The notes below the pieces were generated by a model. The model worked only from the letters and a program-made list of their open reading frames with translations. It ran no database searches and was not told the origin of the DNA. Source: Ga0077555 sp031406575 (lineage in GTDB: Bacteria > Pseudomonadota > Alphaproteobacteria > Rhizobiales > Hyphomicrobiaceae). From it: a stretch of 13,122 bases of DNA. The stretch covers positions 1-13,122 of the forward strand of contig JANOHP010000251.1 in the NCBI GenBank assembly GCA_031406575.1, read 5' to 3'. A program made the translations under genes and the position numbers. Of this stretch, positions 6,926 through 13,122 are shown piece by piece (position 1 is the first letter of the stretch; each line of letters begins with the position of its first letter).

Positions 6926-9022
6926 ATGGAAACCGATCGCGGCGTCGTCAAGATCTCTGCCTGTCCGCACGATTGCCCCAGCGGATGCTCGCTCGAGGTG
7001 ACCGTGCTCGACGGCGAGCGGATCGGGCGCATCTCAGGTGCCAAGCAGCAGAGCTACACATCGGGCGTCATTTGCGCAAAGGTCGCCCGTTACGCAGAAC
7101 GGGTGCACCACCCGGACCGCCTGCTCCGCCCGCTGCGCCGTGTCGGTGTCAAAGGCGAAGGGCGGTTCGAGCCGGTCTCCTGGCAGACCGCACTCGACGA
7201 GATCGCCGAGGCTTTCGCCAGGGCGACCGACAGGCATGGCCCAGAGGCGGTCTGGCCCTACCATTCCGGTGGCACCATGGGTCTCGTTCAGCGCTACGGC
7301 ATGGACGGCTTTCGCCATGCACTGGGTTACTCGCGCCAACATTCGAGCATCTGCATGACACCTGCCGAGTCGGGCTGGCGGGCCGGTGTCGGCGCACTCC
7401 GCGGCAGTGATCCACGCGAAATGGTCGACGCTGACCTCATCATCGTGTGGGGCGCAAATCCGGTCTCGACCCAGGTCAATATGATGACGCACGTGACGCA
7501 GGCGCGCCGTTCGCGAGGGGCAAAGCTCGCCGTCGTGGATGTCTACCGCACGCCGACAGTCGAGCAGGCCGACATCGCGCTCATCATCAACCCCGGCACC
7601 GACGGCGCGCTGGCACTCGCGATTATGCACGTGTTGCTGCGCGACGGTTTTGCCGACCGCGATTATCTGGCGCACTACACGGATTTCGATGCCCAGGTCG
7701 AGTGCCTCATTGCCACCCGCCCGCCGGCATGGGCAGCCCCCATCACCGGCCTCGACGAGCAGGCGATCGTCGACTTCGCGCACCTCTATGGCCGGACCCG
7801 CAGGAGCTTCCTGCGAGCGGGCTTCGGCTTCACGCGGACACGCAACGGATCGGCCGCGATGCATGCCGTCTCCTGCCTGCCGGCGGTCACGGGGTCGTGG
7901 AAGGAACGGGGCGGCGGCGCCTATTTCGTGACCTGGGACCGTCCTGCGTGGGGCTTCGATGCCATGCTCGCGCATGGCCTCGATTGTGTCGATCCCAATG
8001 TGCGTATCCTCGATCAATCGCGCATCGGCGCCGTTCTGACGGGAGAGCCCGATGCGATCAAGGGTGGGCCGCCGGTTACCGCCATGCTGATTCAGAACGC
8101 CAATTCCGCCGAAGTGGCGCCCGACACCGCTCGGGTGTTGCGTGGCCTTTCGCGCGACGACCTCTTTCTCGCGGTGCACGAACAGTTCATGACGTCGACG
8201 GCGCGGTATGCCGATATCGTGCTGCCAGCCACCACGTTCCTGGAGCACGACGACGTTTACGCGGCCTATGGGCATACCCATTTGACCTATGGGCCCAAGC
8301 TGATTGCAGCACCCGGCGAGACTCGATCCAACCACGACGTGCGATGTGCTCTGGCACGGCGCCTCGGGGCGACACACCCCAGCCTCACCATGACGGCGCA
8401 GGAGCTCATCGACGATGGTTTCCGCAGGGCTGGGCTCTGCGGCATCGATGCGATCGCCGAGACGGGCTGGATCGATCGGGCGCGATCCTTCGAGCAGAGC
8501 CATTTCCTCGATGGTTTCGAGCAGCCGGATCGGCGCTTTCACTTCAAGCCCGATTGGGCTGCCGTCGGTCCGTATGCTGCGGCTATGCCCAGGGTCGTCG
8601 ATTGGATGGACGACTATGAGCGGCCCGACGATGAGCATCCCTTGAAGCTCGTTACGCCACCGGCCCGCCACTTCCTGAACTCCACATTCACGGAGACTGC
8701 GACCTCACTCGCCAAGGAAGGCGGCAGCGGTCCGCGCGTGCGCGTCCATTCCCAGACGGCAACACGGCATCGTGTCAGCGACGGCGCCGTCGTCCGAGTT
8801 GGCAACCGACGTGGTTCGATTGTCCTGCATGCGTCGATCGACGATGGGGCCCTCCCCGGTACACTCGTCGTCGAAGGCATCTGGCCGTCCGCGAGCTTCA
8901 TCGACGGGAAGGGTATCAACGTGCTCGTCTGCGAGGCTCCCGTTCCGCCCAATGGCGGTGTCGGATTCCACGATACGGCCGTCTGGCTCGAACCCTTGGA
9001 TCGAGCTGGCGATCGGGTCTGA
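6926..9022 (+). CDS. Molybdopterin-dependent oxidoreductase with N-terminal 4Fe-4S site (BisC/DMSO reductase superfamily)
   Basis: This 698-residue enzyme of the bis-molybdopterin-guanine-dinucleotide (DMSO reductase) superfamily carries out a two-electron redox or related reaction on an unknown substrate. The N-terminus has a 4Fe-4S motif with Cys13, Cys17, Cys21 and Cys50 (ACPHDCPSGC...SGVIC), followed by RLLRPLRRVG and the molybdopterin core, including IIVWGANPVSTQVNM (172-186) and VLPATTFLEHDDVY. The C-terminal dinucleotide-binding domain begins near 572 (LKLVTPPARHFLNSTF). There is no Tat signal, so it is probably cytoplasmic. The length of about 700 suits the uncharacterised CPHDCP-type subgroup. 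The frame opens at 6887, but the ATG at 6926 has a purine-rich site and begins just before the homology. No electron-transfer subunit or cofactor gene is adjacent. It is divergent from rutA. The stop lies in an inverted repeat next to a truncated recombinase. Confidence 0.88.
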   Translation: METDRGVVKISACPHDCPSGCSLEVTVLDGERIGRISGAKQQSYTSGVICAKVARYAERVHHPDRLLRPLRRVGVKGEGRFEPVSWQTALDEIAEAFARATDRHGPEAVWPYHSGGTMGLVQRYGMDGFRHALGYSRQHSSICMTPAESGWRAGVGALRGSDPREMVDADLIIVWGANPVSTQVNMMTHVTQARRSRGAKLAVVDVYRTPTVEQADIALIINPGTDGALALAIMHVLLRDGFADRDYLAHYTDFDAQVECLIATRPPAWAAPITGLDEQAIVDFAHLYGRTRRSFLRAGFGFTRTRNGSAAMHAVSCLPAVTGSWKERGGGAYFVTWDRPAWGFDAMLAHGLDCVDPNVRILDQSRIGAVLTGEPDAIKGGPPVTAMLIQNANSAEVAPDTARVLRGLSRDDLFLAVHEQFMTSTARYADIVLPATTFLEHDDVYAAYGHTHLTYGPKLIAAPGETRSNHDVRCALARRLGATHPSLTMTAQELIDDGFRRAGLCGIDAIAETGWIDRARSFEQSHFLDGFEQPDRRFHFKPDWAAVGPYAAAMPRVVDWMDDYERPDDEHPLKLVTPPARHFLNSTFTETATSLAKEGGSGPRVRVHSQTATRHRVSDGAVVRVGNRRGSIVLHASIDDGALPGTLVVEGIWPSASFIDGKGINVLVCEAPVPPNGGVGFHDTAVWLEPLDRAGDRV

Positions 9023-9063
9023 CCCTCCAGAACCAGGGCCGCCCGTGCGGCGAGGGGAGGGTC
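9021..9063 (+). terminator. Nested inverted repeat after the molybdoenzyme, possible terminator or junction hairpin
   Basis: GACCCTCC (9021-9028) pairs perfectly with GGAGGGTC (9056-9063). Inside it a second stem, GCCGC-CCGT-GCGGC (9038-9051), can form. The structure begins within the TGA stop of the molybdoenzyme gene and ends where the recombinase frame becomes recognisable. It has no T-tract, so classical rho-independent termination is doubtful. It may instead be a recombination-joint structure. Confidence 0.4.
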
Positions 9064-9492
9064 TTGAAGGTCGCGGATGCGCTGAAGGTGCTCACCAAGG
9101 GCGACACACTCGTCGTCTTGCGCCTCGATCGCCTTGGTCGTTCGCTGCGTGATCTCGCCAACATCGCCCATGAGATCGAGCAGGCCGGCGCTCATCTGCG
9201 TGTCTTCGAGCAGAGCGCCGACACCGCGACCTCCGCCGGTCGAGCTTTCTTCGGCATGCTGGCGGTGTTCGCGCAATTCGAGACCGACGTGCGACGCGAG
9301 CGGCAGGAGGACGGCATCGCCCGCGCCAAAAAGGCCGGCATCTATACGGGGGGCAAGCCACGCATCAATCGAGATCGGATTGTCGCCTTGACCACGGCCG
9401 GCAATGGTCCCGCCGCTGTTGCGCGGTCGCTCGGCGTATCACGGATGTCGGTCTACAGGATCTTGCGCGAGACGGCAGCGGCGAGGCGTTGA
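9064..9492 (+). pseudogene. Serine recombinase (resolvase/invertase) lacking the catalytic N-terminus
   Basis: The remnant encodes the C-terminal about 142 residues of a small serine recombinase that would normally be about 185-200 residues. Visible are the end of the catalytic domain with VVLRLDRLGRSLRDL (18-32), whose arginines line the active site, FEQSADTATSAGRAFFGMLA (48-67), the E-helix region FAQFETDVRRERQEDGIARA (69-88), and a DNA-binding helix-turn-helix near 104-137 (PAAVARSLGVSRMSVYRIL). The YxRVS segment with the nucleophilic serine is absent. The reading frame is open upstream to within the molybdoenzyme gene but shows no further recombinase homology. The first possible start is a TTG at 9064. 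It cannot catalyse recombination alone. It is probably debris from a transposon or integrative element that broke immediately after the molybdoenzyme stop codon. Confidence 0.82.
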
Positions 9493-9548
9493 CGAGAATT
9501 GCCGCGGCTCGCCCAAAGCCTTCAAAACCACGACGGCCCCCCGACACA

Positions 9549-9567
9549 CGATCCATTTCAGGGATCG
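9549..9567. terminator. Hairpin between convergent genes
   Basis: CGATCC-ATTTCAG-GGATCG (9549-9567) is a perfect 6-bp stem with a 7-nt loop. It lies between the convergent ends of the recombinase remnant and the zinc-ribbon gene. There is no T-run, so it is at best a weak bidirectional terminator. Confidence 0.25.
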
Positions 9568-9573
9568 CACGTG

Positions 9574-10185
9574 TCACGCCTCGCCGCGCTCGAACATGCG
9601 GAACTTCCTGGCGATCCCTACCGCCCACGCTTCCTGCAATCGCTCCTCGCGAGCCTGCAGCCGCTCGTAAGTTTTCCAGTGCATGCCTTTCGGCTTCGGC
9701 GGGAACAGATCATCGATGCCGCCCTTACCTCCGAGGCGGTCGCGGATTTTCAGCGCGCGCGTTGCCGCCCTGGCGAATGGCGGTTCGTATTGGGTGTCGT
9801 ATTTCAGGTTCTGGCAGCGCCGGCACCGGAACAGCGCTCCGCCATAAAGAATGCGGCAACGCGAATGGCAGGACAGGCACTGGAACCATAGCCGCCGGCC
9901 ACCGAAATGCGTGGCGGTCTCGACGACAGGAATGAAGTCGGCAACGTCGCGCCACTCCTCGCCGTGTGAACGCTGGCGATAACTCAATCGGATGCCGCCT
10001 GGCAGTCTCGCAATGCCGATTGAACCGGTCTGTTGGCCGCGGACTGACCACGTGATCGTTGACGTGCGGCCCATCTGCATAAGCTTCTGTCTGTGCAGCC
10101 ACGCTATGTCGATGGACTTGAACTCGTGGCACTTGTCGACCATGAACCCGTGGTTCGTTTGTCGTCCTGAACCGCGCCCGCCCAT
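9574..10185 (-). CDS. Uncharacterised zinc-ribbon protein of the MGGRGSGR type
   Basis: This is a 203-residue basic protein of unknown function. The frame opens at 10461, but the start at 10185 is chosen because GGAG lies 9 nt upstream and the product then begins MGGRGSGR, the usual start of a hypothetical family I recall from Hyphomicrobiales and sphingomonads, often near mobile elements. A central Cys cluster, CLSCHSRC (103-110) and CRRC (121-124), looks like a zinc ribbon. It is flanked by TATHFGGRRLWF and by LYGGALFRCRRC. The C-terminal third (about 135-203) is helical and charged, with DLFPPKPKGMHWKTYERLQA (159-178) as a conserved-looking block. There is no signal peptide or membrane segment. 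A nucleic-acid-binding role is plausible from the zinc ribbon and the basic character, but nothing shows the target. It converges on the recombinase remnant and appears intact. Confidence 0.75.
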   Translation of the reverse strand: MGGRGSGRQTNHGFMVDKCHEFKSIDIAWLHRQKLMQMGRTSTITWSVRGQQTGSIGIARLPGGIRLSYRQRSHGEEWRDVADFIPVVETATHFGGRRLWFQCLSCHSRCRILYGGALFRCRRCQNLKYDTQYEPPFARAATRALKIRDRLGGKGGIDDLFPPKPKGMHWKTYERLQAREERLQEAWAVGIARKFRMFERGEA

Positions 10186-10248
10186 TTTTTTCGGCTCCGA
10201 TTTATCCTCGGCTCGTCTGGAAGTGCTACTGCTCTCGCCACGAAGTGA

Positions 10249-10443
10249 CGTGCGGACGGCCTGGTCACCCCCGATGTTGCGGTCAGAGGTTGCAACGCCT
10301 TGATCCAATCCGGCAAGGCGCCACGAGACGGCTCTGTGATCGCCTATTCCCTCCGCGGCAACGCCTACGCGAAAAAGGGCGACCACGACGGCATCATCGC
10401 CGACTACAACAAGGCAGGGCCATTCAAAGAATCCGGCCAGTAA
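10249..10443 (+). pseudogene. C-terminal remnant of a tetratricopeptide-repeat protein
   Basis: This frame runs from just after a TGA at 10246-10248 to the TAA at 10441-10443 and has no proper start codon. It reads DVAVRGCNALIQSGKAPRDG, then SVIAYSLRGNAYAKKGDHDG, then IIADYNKAGPFKESGQ. The middle is a clear TPR unit: Tyr/Leu and Gly-Asn-Ala-Tyr at helix A positions, Lys-Gly-Asp between the helices, and Ile-Ala-Asp-Tyr-Asn-Lys-Ala in helix B. Only one full repeat and part of the preceding one remain; intact relatives have several. The frame is therefore the broken 3' end of a larger gene and points to a deletion or insertion upstream of about 10249. It is divergent from the zinc-ribbon gene. 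Confidence 0.65.
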
Positions 10444-10450
10444 CGATTGC

Positions 10451-10469
10451 GGGGTAGCCATGGGGTAGC
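10451..10469 (+). repeat. Direct repeat of GGGGTAGC with 11-bp period
   Basis: GGGGTAGC occurs at 10451-10458 and 10462-10469, separated by CAT, in the 61-bp gap between the TPR remnant and the dipeptidase stop. Given the neighbouring broken genes it could be an attachment-site or recombination footprint, or just a chance tandem. Confidence 0.35.
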
Positions 10470-10504
10470 AACTGTCAACGCCGCGTCAATCGAGCGGCAT
10501 CTCT

Positions 10505-11485
10505 TCAGACGTCCCAAACCTCGCCCAATACGCGGACCCAGTTCTCGCCCATAATCTTCTGGATGCGTTTGTCCGGCCAGCCTGCAGTTTTCATAGCGGC
10601 GGTAAGATTTGGGAAGTCGCCAATGCGGCGGATGTGTTCTGGATTCTGAATGGGCTCGAAGTGCACGAGCTTGCGGGCATAACCCTTGTCGTTGGTCAGC
10701 CAATCAAAAAACGCCTGATCCTGATCCTGCGTAAAGTCTGTACCAACGCCCACCGAATCTTCCCCAGCGACCTTGATCACGTGATCGATGGTCGACACGT
10801 AGTCGTCAACCGTAGAGTCATTGCCTTTGGCGAGGAAAGGTGGAAACATGGTGACGCCAACAAAACCGCCGCGTTCGACGATAAATCGGATCTCCTCATC
10901 GCTCTTGTTGCGGGGGTGTTTTTTTAGTGCGCTCGGACAGATGTGCGAATAGCAAACTGGTTTCTTGGAGGCGCGAATGACGTCGTCCGACGACTTTGAC
11001 CCGACGTGCGATAGATCGCACATGATGCCGACTCGGTTCATCTCGGCGACCACTTCATGTCCGAAGTCGGACAACCCCCGATCCATCGACTCGTAACAGC
11101 CCGTCGTACAGAGGTTTTGCGTGTTGTAGGCCATCTGAGCGATGCCAACACCGCAATCCTTGAACAGCTTGATGTACCCGATCTGATCCTCGAACGCAGA
11201 AACGTTCTGAAAGCCGAGGATGATGCCGGTCTTGCCCTCGGCTTTGGCGCGACGAATGTCGCCGATCTGCCGGACCGGCGTTATGAGCTCCTTGTGGTCC
11301 ACGAAAAATCGGTTCCAGCGCGCGATGTTCCGCATCGTTGCTTCGAAATTCTCCCAGACCGAGCATGTGCAATTGGCTGCGGTCAGACCACCCTTTCTCA
11401 TGTCCTCGAACACGGCGCGAGAGAACTTCGAAATGATCAGCCCATCGACAACAATCATGTCCTGATGAAGATCTGCACTCGTCAT
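10505..11485 (-). CDS. Membrane dipeptidase-like protein (peptidase M19 family) with altered metal site
   Basis: This is a 326-residue TIM-barrel protein of the M19 (renal dipeptidase-like) family, which typically hydrolyses dipeptides with a two-zinc centre. The start at 11485 follows GGAG by 7 nt; the 25 extra codons up to 11560 look non-coding. Conserved features are DLSHVG (157-162, His160), YSHICPSAL (179-187, His181), HPRN (Arg192) and VGTDF (247-251, Asp250). The usual DGHND first-site motif is DGLII (14-18), so both ligands are missing. The usual bridging Glu is Gln93 in ILGFQN. It may be a mono-metal variant or have a different chemistry. There is no signal peptide, so it is cytoplasmic. 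It is divergent from a binding-protein stub and an amidohydrolase, suggesting a shared substrate class such as peptides, acyl-amino acids or cyclic amides. Family assignment is sound; activity is uncertain. Confidence 0.85.
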   Translation of the reverse strand: MTSADLHQDMIVVDGLIISKFSRAVFEDMRKGGLTAANCTCSVWENFEATMRNIARWNRFFVDHKELITPVRQIGDIRRAKAEGKTGIILGFQNVSAFEDQIGYIKLFKDCGVGIAQMAYNTQNLCTTGCYESMDRGLSDFGHEVVAEMNRVGIMCDLSHVGSKSSDDVIRASKKPVCYSHICPSALKKHPRNKSDEEIRFIVERGGFVGVTMFPPFLAKGNDSTVDDYVSTIDHVIKVAGEDSVGVGTDFTQDQDQAFFDWLTNDKGYARKLVHFEPIQNPEHIRRIGDFPNLTAAMKTAGWPDKRIQKIMGENWVRVLGEVWDV

Positions 11486-11514
11486 TTCAGGGCTCCCGCG
11501 CTTGGACTTCTGTT

Positions 11515-11544
11515 CTGCAAATTGTGGGAGGCATCTGTTTGCAG
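11515..11544. promoter_or_regulatory. Perfect inverted repeat in the dipeptidase/amidohydrolase divergent region
   Basis: CTGCAAA (11515-11521) and TTTGCAG (11538-11544) form a perfect 7-bp inverted repeat with a 16-bp spacer. It lies 30-59 bp upstream of the dipeptidase start and ahead of the binding-protein stub. The position and symmetry suit a dimeric regulator controlling both directions. No regulator gene is in view. Confidence 0.4.
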
Positions 11545-11590
11545 CGCCGCAACGCCTCATGTAGTCTCCGATTAAATGGTCGTTTGCGCA

Positions 11591-11833
11591 ATGGAGTTTG
11601 GTGGCCTGCGGGGCTGGGCGGCGATATTCGTGGGATTGGTCGGGTGCCTGTCAGGCGCTGCGTTTGCGCAGGACCGGACGGGAGTGACGGATACCGCAAT
11701 CAAGATCGGCGTGCCTGGACCATTGACGGGACCGAACGCGAGCTTTGGAGCTGCCGTTTACGGCATTCAGGCCTACTACAATTACGGCAGGAGTTGCCCA
11801 CAAGGCAGAAGGGAAAGTCATGTCAATATCTGA
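11591..11833 (+). pseudogene. N-terminal stub of a second Liv-type substrate-binding protein
   Basis: The frame encodes a signal peptide (MEFGGLRGWAAIFVGLVGCL, then SGAAFA, with cleavage before QD). The first mature strand of a Liv-type binding protein follows: GVTDTAIKIGVPGPLTGPNA, then SFGAAVYGIQAYYNYG. Homology stops at about 11785, roughly 65 codons in, where family members continue for another 300-odd residues. The frame then runs as unrelated sequence into the amidohydrolase start and stops at 11833. An upstream in-frame ATG at 11576 is also possible; neither start has a clear ribosome-binding site. It resembles, but is not a copy of, the intact binding protein at 826. An internal deletion that joined the stub to just upstream of the amidohydrolase is the simplest explanation. 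Confidence 0.78.
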
Positions 11834-13097
11834 GAGCCCGATCGTCCTGTCGAATGCGCAGATCGTGAACGTCGAAACCGGCGAATTAGATGAGGCTCGC
11901 CACCTGCTGATTGCCGATGGCATCATAAGGGAGATGTCGGCGAAGCCGATCACCTCATCGATCGCTCAGCGGATCGACCTTGAGGGAAAGACGCTCCTGC
12001 CGGGGCTCATCGATTGTCACGTCCACGTCGTCGCTGGCATCGCGAGCCTTAATGGCAGTGCTGTCTTTCCCGATTCTCTCGTCGCCGCGCGCGCGGCGCG
12101 TATCATGCACGGCATGCTGATGCGAGGCTTCACCACTGTTCGCGACGTCGGTGGCGCCGATCATGGGCTCGTCGCGGCAATCGAGGAGGGCTCGATGCTG
12201 GGCCCACGGCTCGTCATTTGCGGTAAGGCGCTTTCGCAGACAGGCGGGCACGGTGACTTTCGTGGCCGCTTCGACGATCGCAAGGTTGGAAGTCAGGAGA
12301 AGCGGCTGGGCTCCGTCGGTCGGATCGCCGACGGCGTGCGCCAAATCAGGCTCGCTGCTCGCGAGCAGATCAAGGGTGGCGCCCAGTTCATCAAGATCAT
12401 GGCGAATGGTGGGATCGCCTCGCCGACCGACCCTATCCATTTCCTCGGCTTCTCAATTGCAGAACTTAAAGCCGTTGTCGAAGAGGCGCGTATGGCGGGC
12501 ACCTACGTTGCCGGCCACCTTTACACCGATGAAGCTATTAGACGCTTTATAGAGTGCGGCGGGCACTCGGTCGAGCACGGCAACCTCGTCACGTTCGAAA
12601 CCGCCCAGTTGATGCGAGAGCGGGGGGCGTACGTCGTTCCGACCCTCGTCACGTTCGAGGCGGTTGCCGAGGAGGGAGCGAAACTCGGCTTCCCGGCCGA
12701 GTCGCTCGCCAAGATTGAAGATGTGCGTGGCAGCGGACCTCAGTCTCTTGATATCTATCGGAGGGCCGGCGTGAAAATGGCCTATGGCACCGATCTTCTT
12801 GGGCCAATGCACCGACATCAGTCACGGGAGTTCTCGATCAGGGCGCGCGTGCTTCCTGCCAGTGAAATCATTAAGAGCGCTACGCTCATCGGTGCCGAAC
12901 TCGTCGGATTGCAAGGCAAGGTCGGGACGATCAAGGTCGGCGCATATGCTGATATTATTGCGATCAATGGGAACCCGCTTGCCGATATTAGCTTGCTCAC
13001 GGGACAAGGTGAAAATATCCCCTTCGTCATGAAAGGCGGATCGGTGATCAAGAGCGATGGGCGGTTTTTCGGGCTCCCCGACGTTTCAAGTGGGTAG
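11820..13097 (+). CDS. Metal-dependent amidohydrolase, imidazolonepropionase/prolidase-like (COG1228 type)
   Basis: This is a 425-residue enzyme of the amidohydrolase superfamily that hydrolyses C-N bonds. The start at 11820 is preferred over the frame opening at 11745, because AGAAGGGAAAG lies just upstream and homology begins with MSISESPIVLSNAQIVNVET. The N-terminal beta-domain is followed by GLIDCHVHV (62-70) with metal ligands His67 and His69. FIKIMANGG (190-198) carries Lys192, the probable carboxylated bridging lysine. AGHLYTD (231-237) has His233, HSVEHG (249-254) has His253, and YGTDLLG (322-328) has Asp325. The ADIIAINGNPLAD closing strand (377-389) is typical. All ligands are present, so it should be active. 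Characterised relatives include imidazolonepropionase and bacterial prolidase-type enzymes acting on Xaa-Arg/Lys or Xaa-Pro dipeptides. There is no signal peptide. It probably shared an operon with the broken binding protein upstream. Confidence 0.88.
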   Translation: MSISESPIVLSNAQIVNVETGELDEARHLLIADGIIREMSAKPITSSIAQRIDLEGKTLLPGLIDCHVHVVAGIASLNGSAVFPDSLVAARAARIMHGMLMRGFTTVRDVGGADHGLVAAIEEGSMLGPRLVICGKALSQTGGHGDFRGRFDDRKVGSQEKRLGSVGRIADGVRQIRLAAREQIKGGAQFIKIMANGGIASPTDPIHFLGFSIAELKAVVEEARMAGTYVAGHLYTDEAIRRFIECGGHSVEHGNLVTFETAQLMRERGAYVVPTLVTFEAVAEEGAKLGFPAESLAKIEDVRGSGPQSLDIYRRAGVKMAYGTDLLGPMHRHQSREFSIRARVLPASEIIKSATLIGAELVGLQGKVGTIKVGAYADIIAINGNPLADISLLTGQGENIPFVMKGGSVIKSDGRFFGLPDVSSG

Positions 13098-13122
13098 ATC
13101 AATACCAACGTATGATGGGTGC

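Noticed and set aside
7034..8671. 545-codon open frame on the minus strand
   Set aside because: It is antisense to the molybdoenzyme gene, which has clear motifs. The frame has no recognisable domain and reflects high-GC third-position bias.
10186..10461. 92-residue N-terminal extension of the zinc-ribbon protein
   Set aside because: It overlaps the TPR remnant on the opposite strand and shows no homology. MGGRGSGR with GGAG upstream is the natural start.
11581..11670. CGTTTGCGCA occurring twice, 80 bp apart
   Set aside because: The second copy encodes the signal-peptide cleavage region and the first overlaps the possible start of the same stub. This is most likely chance in GC-rich sequence.

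Overview
This is high-GC DNA with densely packed genes, many long antisense shadow frames, and Liv-type transport, GST, M19 and COG1228 genes. That profile fits a soil or plant-associated alphaproteobacterium, most likely Hyphomicrobiales. The taxonomic guess rests on gene style alone. No rRNA, tRNA or CRISPR array was seen.

Layout: (1) 1-594 (-): 5' part of a glutathione S-transferase gene that runs off the left edge. (2) 826-5418 (+): a complete five-gene branched-chain-amino-acid-type ABC importer operon (binding protein, LivH, LivM, LivG, LivF) with overlapping or closely spaced genes. (3) 5461-6534 (-): a convergent RutA-type flavin monooxygenase standing apart from any other rut gene. 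(4) 6926-9022 (+), divergent from rutA: a single-subunit cytoplasmic molybdopterin/4Fe-4S oxidoreductase. The 391-bp divergent region contains several inverted repeats and a consensus TATAAT. (5) 9023-10500: a debris zone with a serine recombinase lacking its catalytic N-terminus, an uncharacterised zinc-ribbon protein, the C-terminal scrap of a TPR protein and an 11-bp-period direct repeat. (6) 10505-11485 (-): an M19 dipeptidase-like protein whose first metal site is not conserved. (7) 11591-11833 (+): the N-terminal stub of a second Liv-type binding protein. It abuts (8) 11820-13097 (+), an imidazolonepropionase/prolidase-like amidohydrolase.

Functional reading (inference): the left half could be a scavenging unit in which the importer brings in an amide- or ring-containing nitrogen compound, RutA opens or oxidises it, and the molybdoenzyme does a further redox step. 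The right half looks like a second, damaged uptake-plus-hydrolase locus for peptide-like or cyclic amide substrates, separated from the first by mobile-element remains. The most interesting points are the orphan RutA beside an ABC importer, the structured rutA/molybdoenzyme divergent region, the M19 protein without its usual HxD and Glu ligands, and the decayed recombinase/TPR/binding-protein remnants that mark rearrangement joints.
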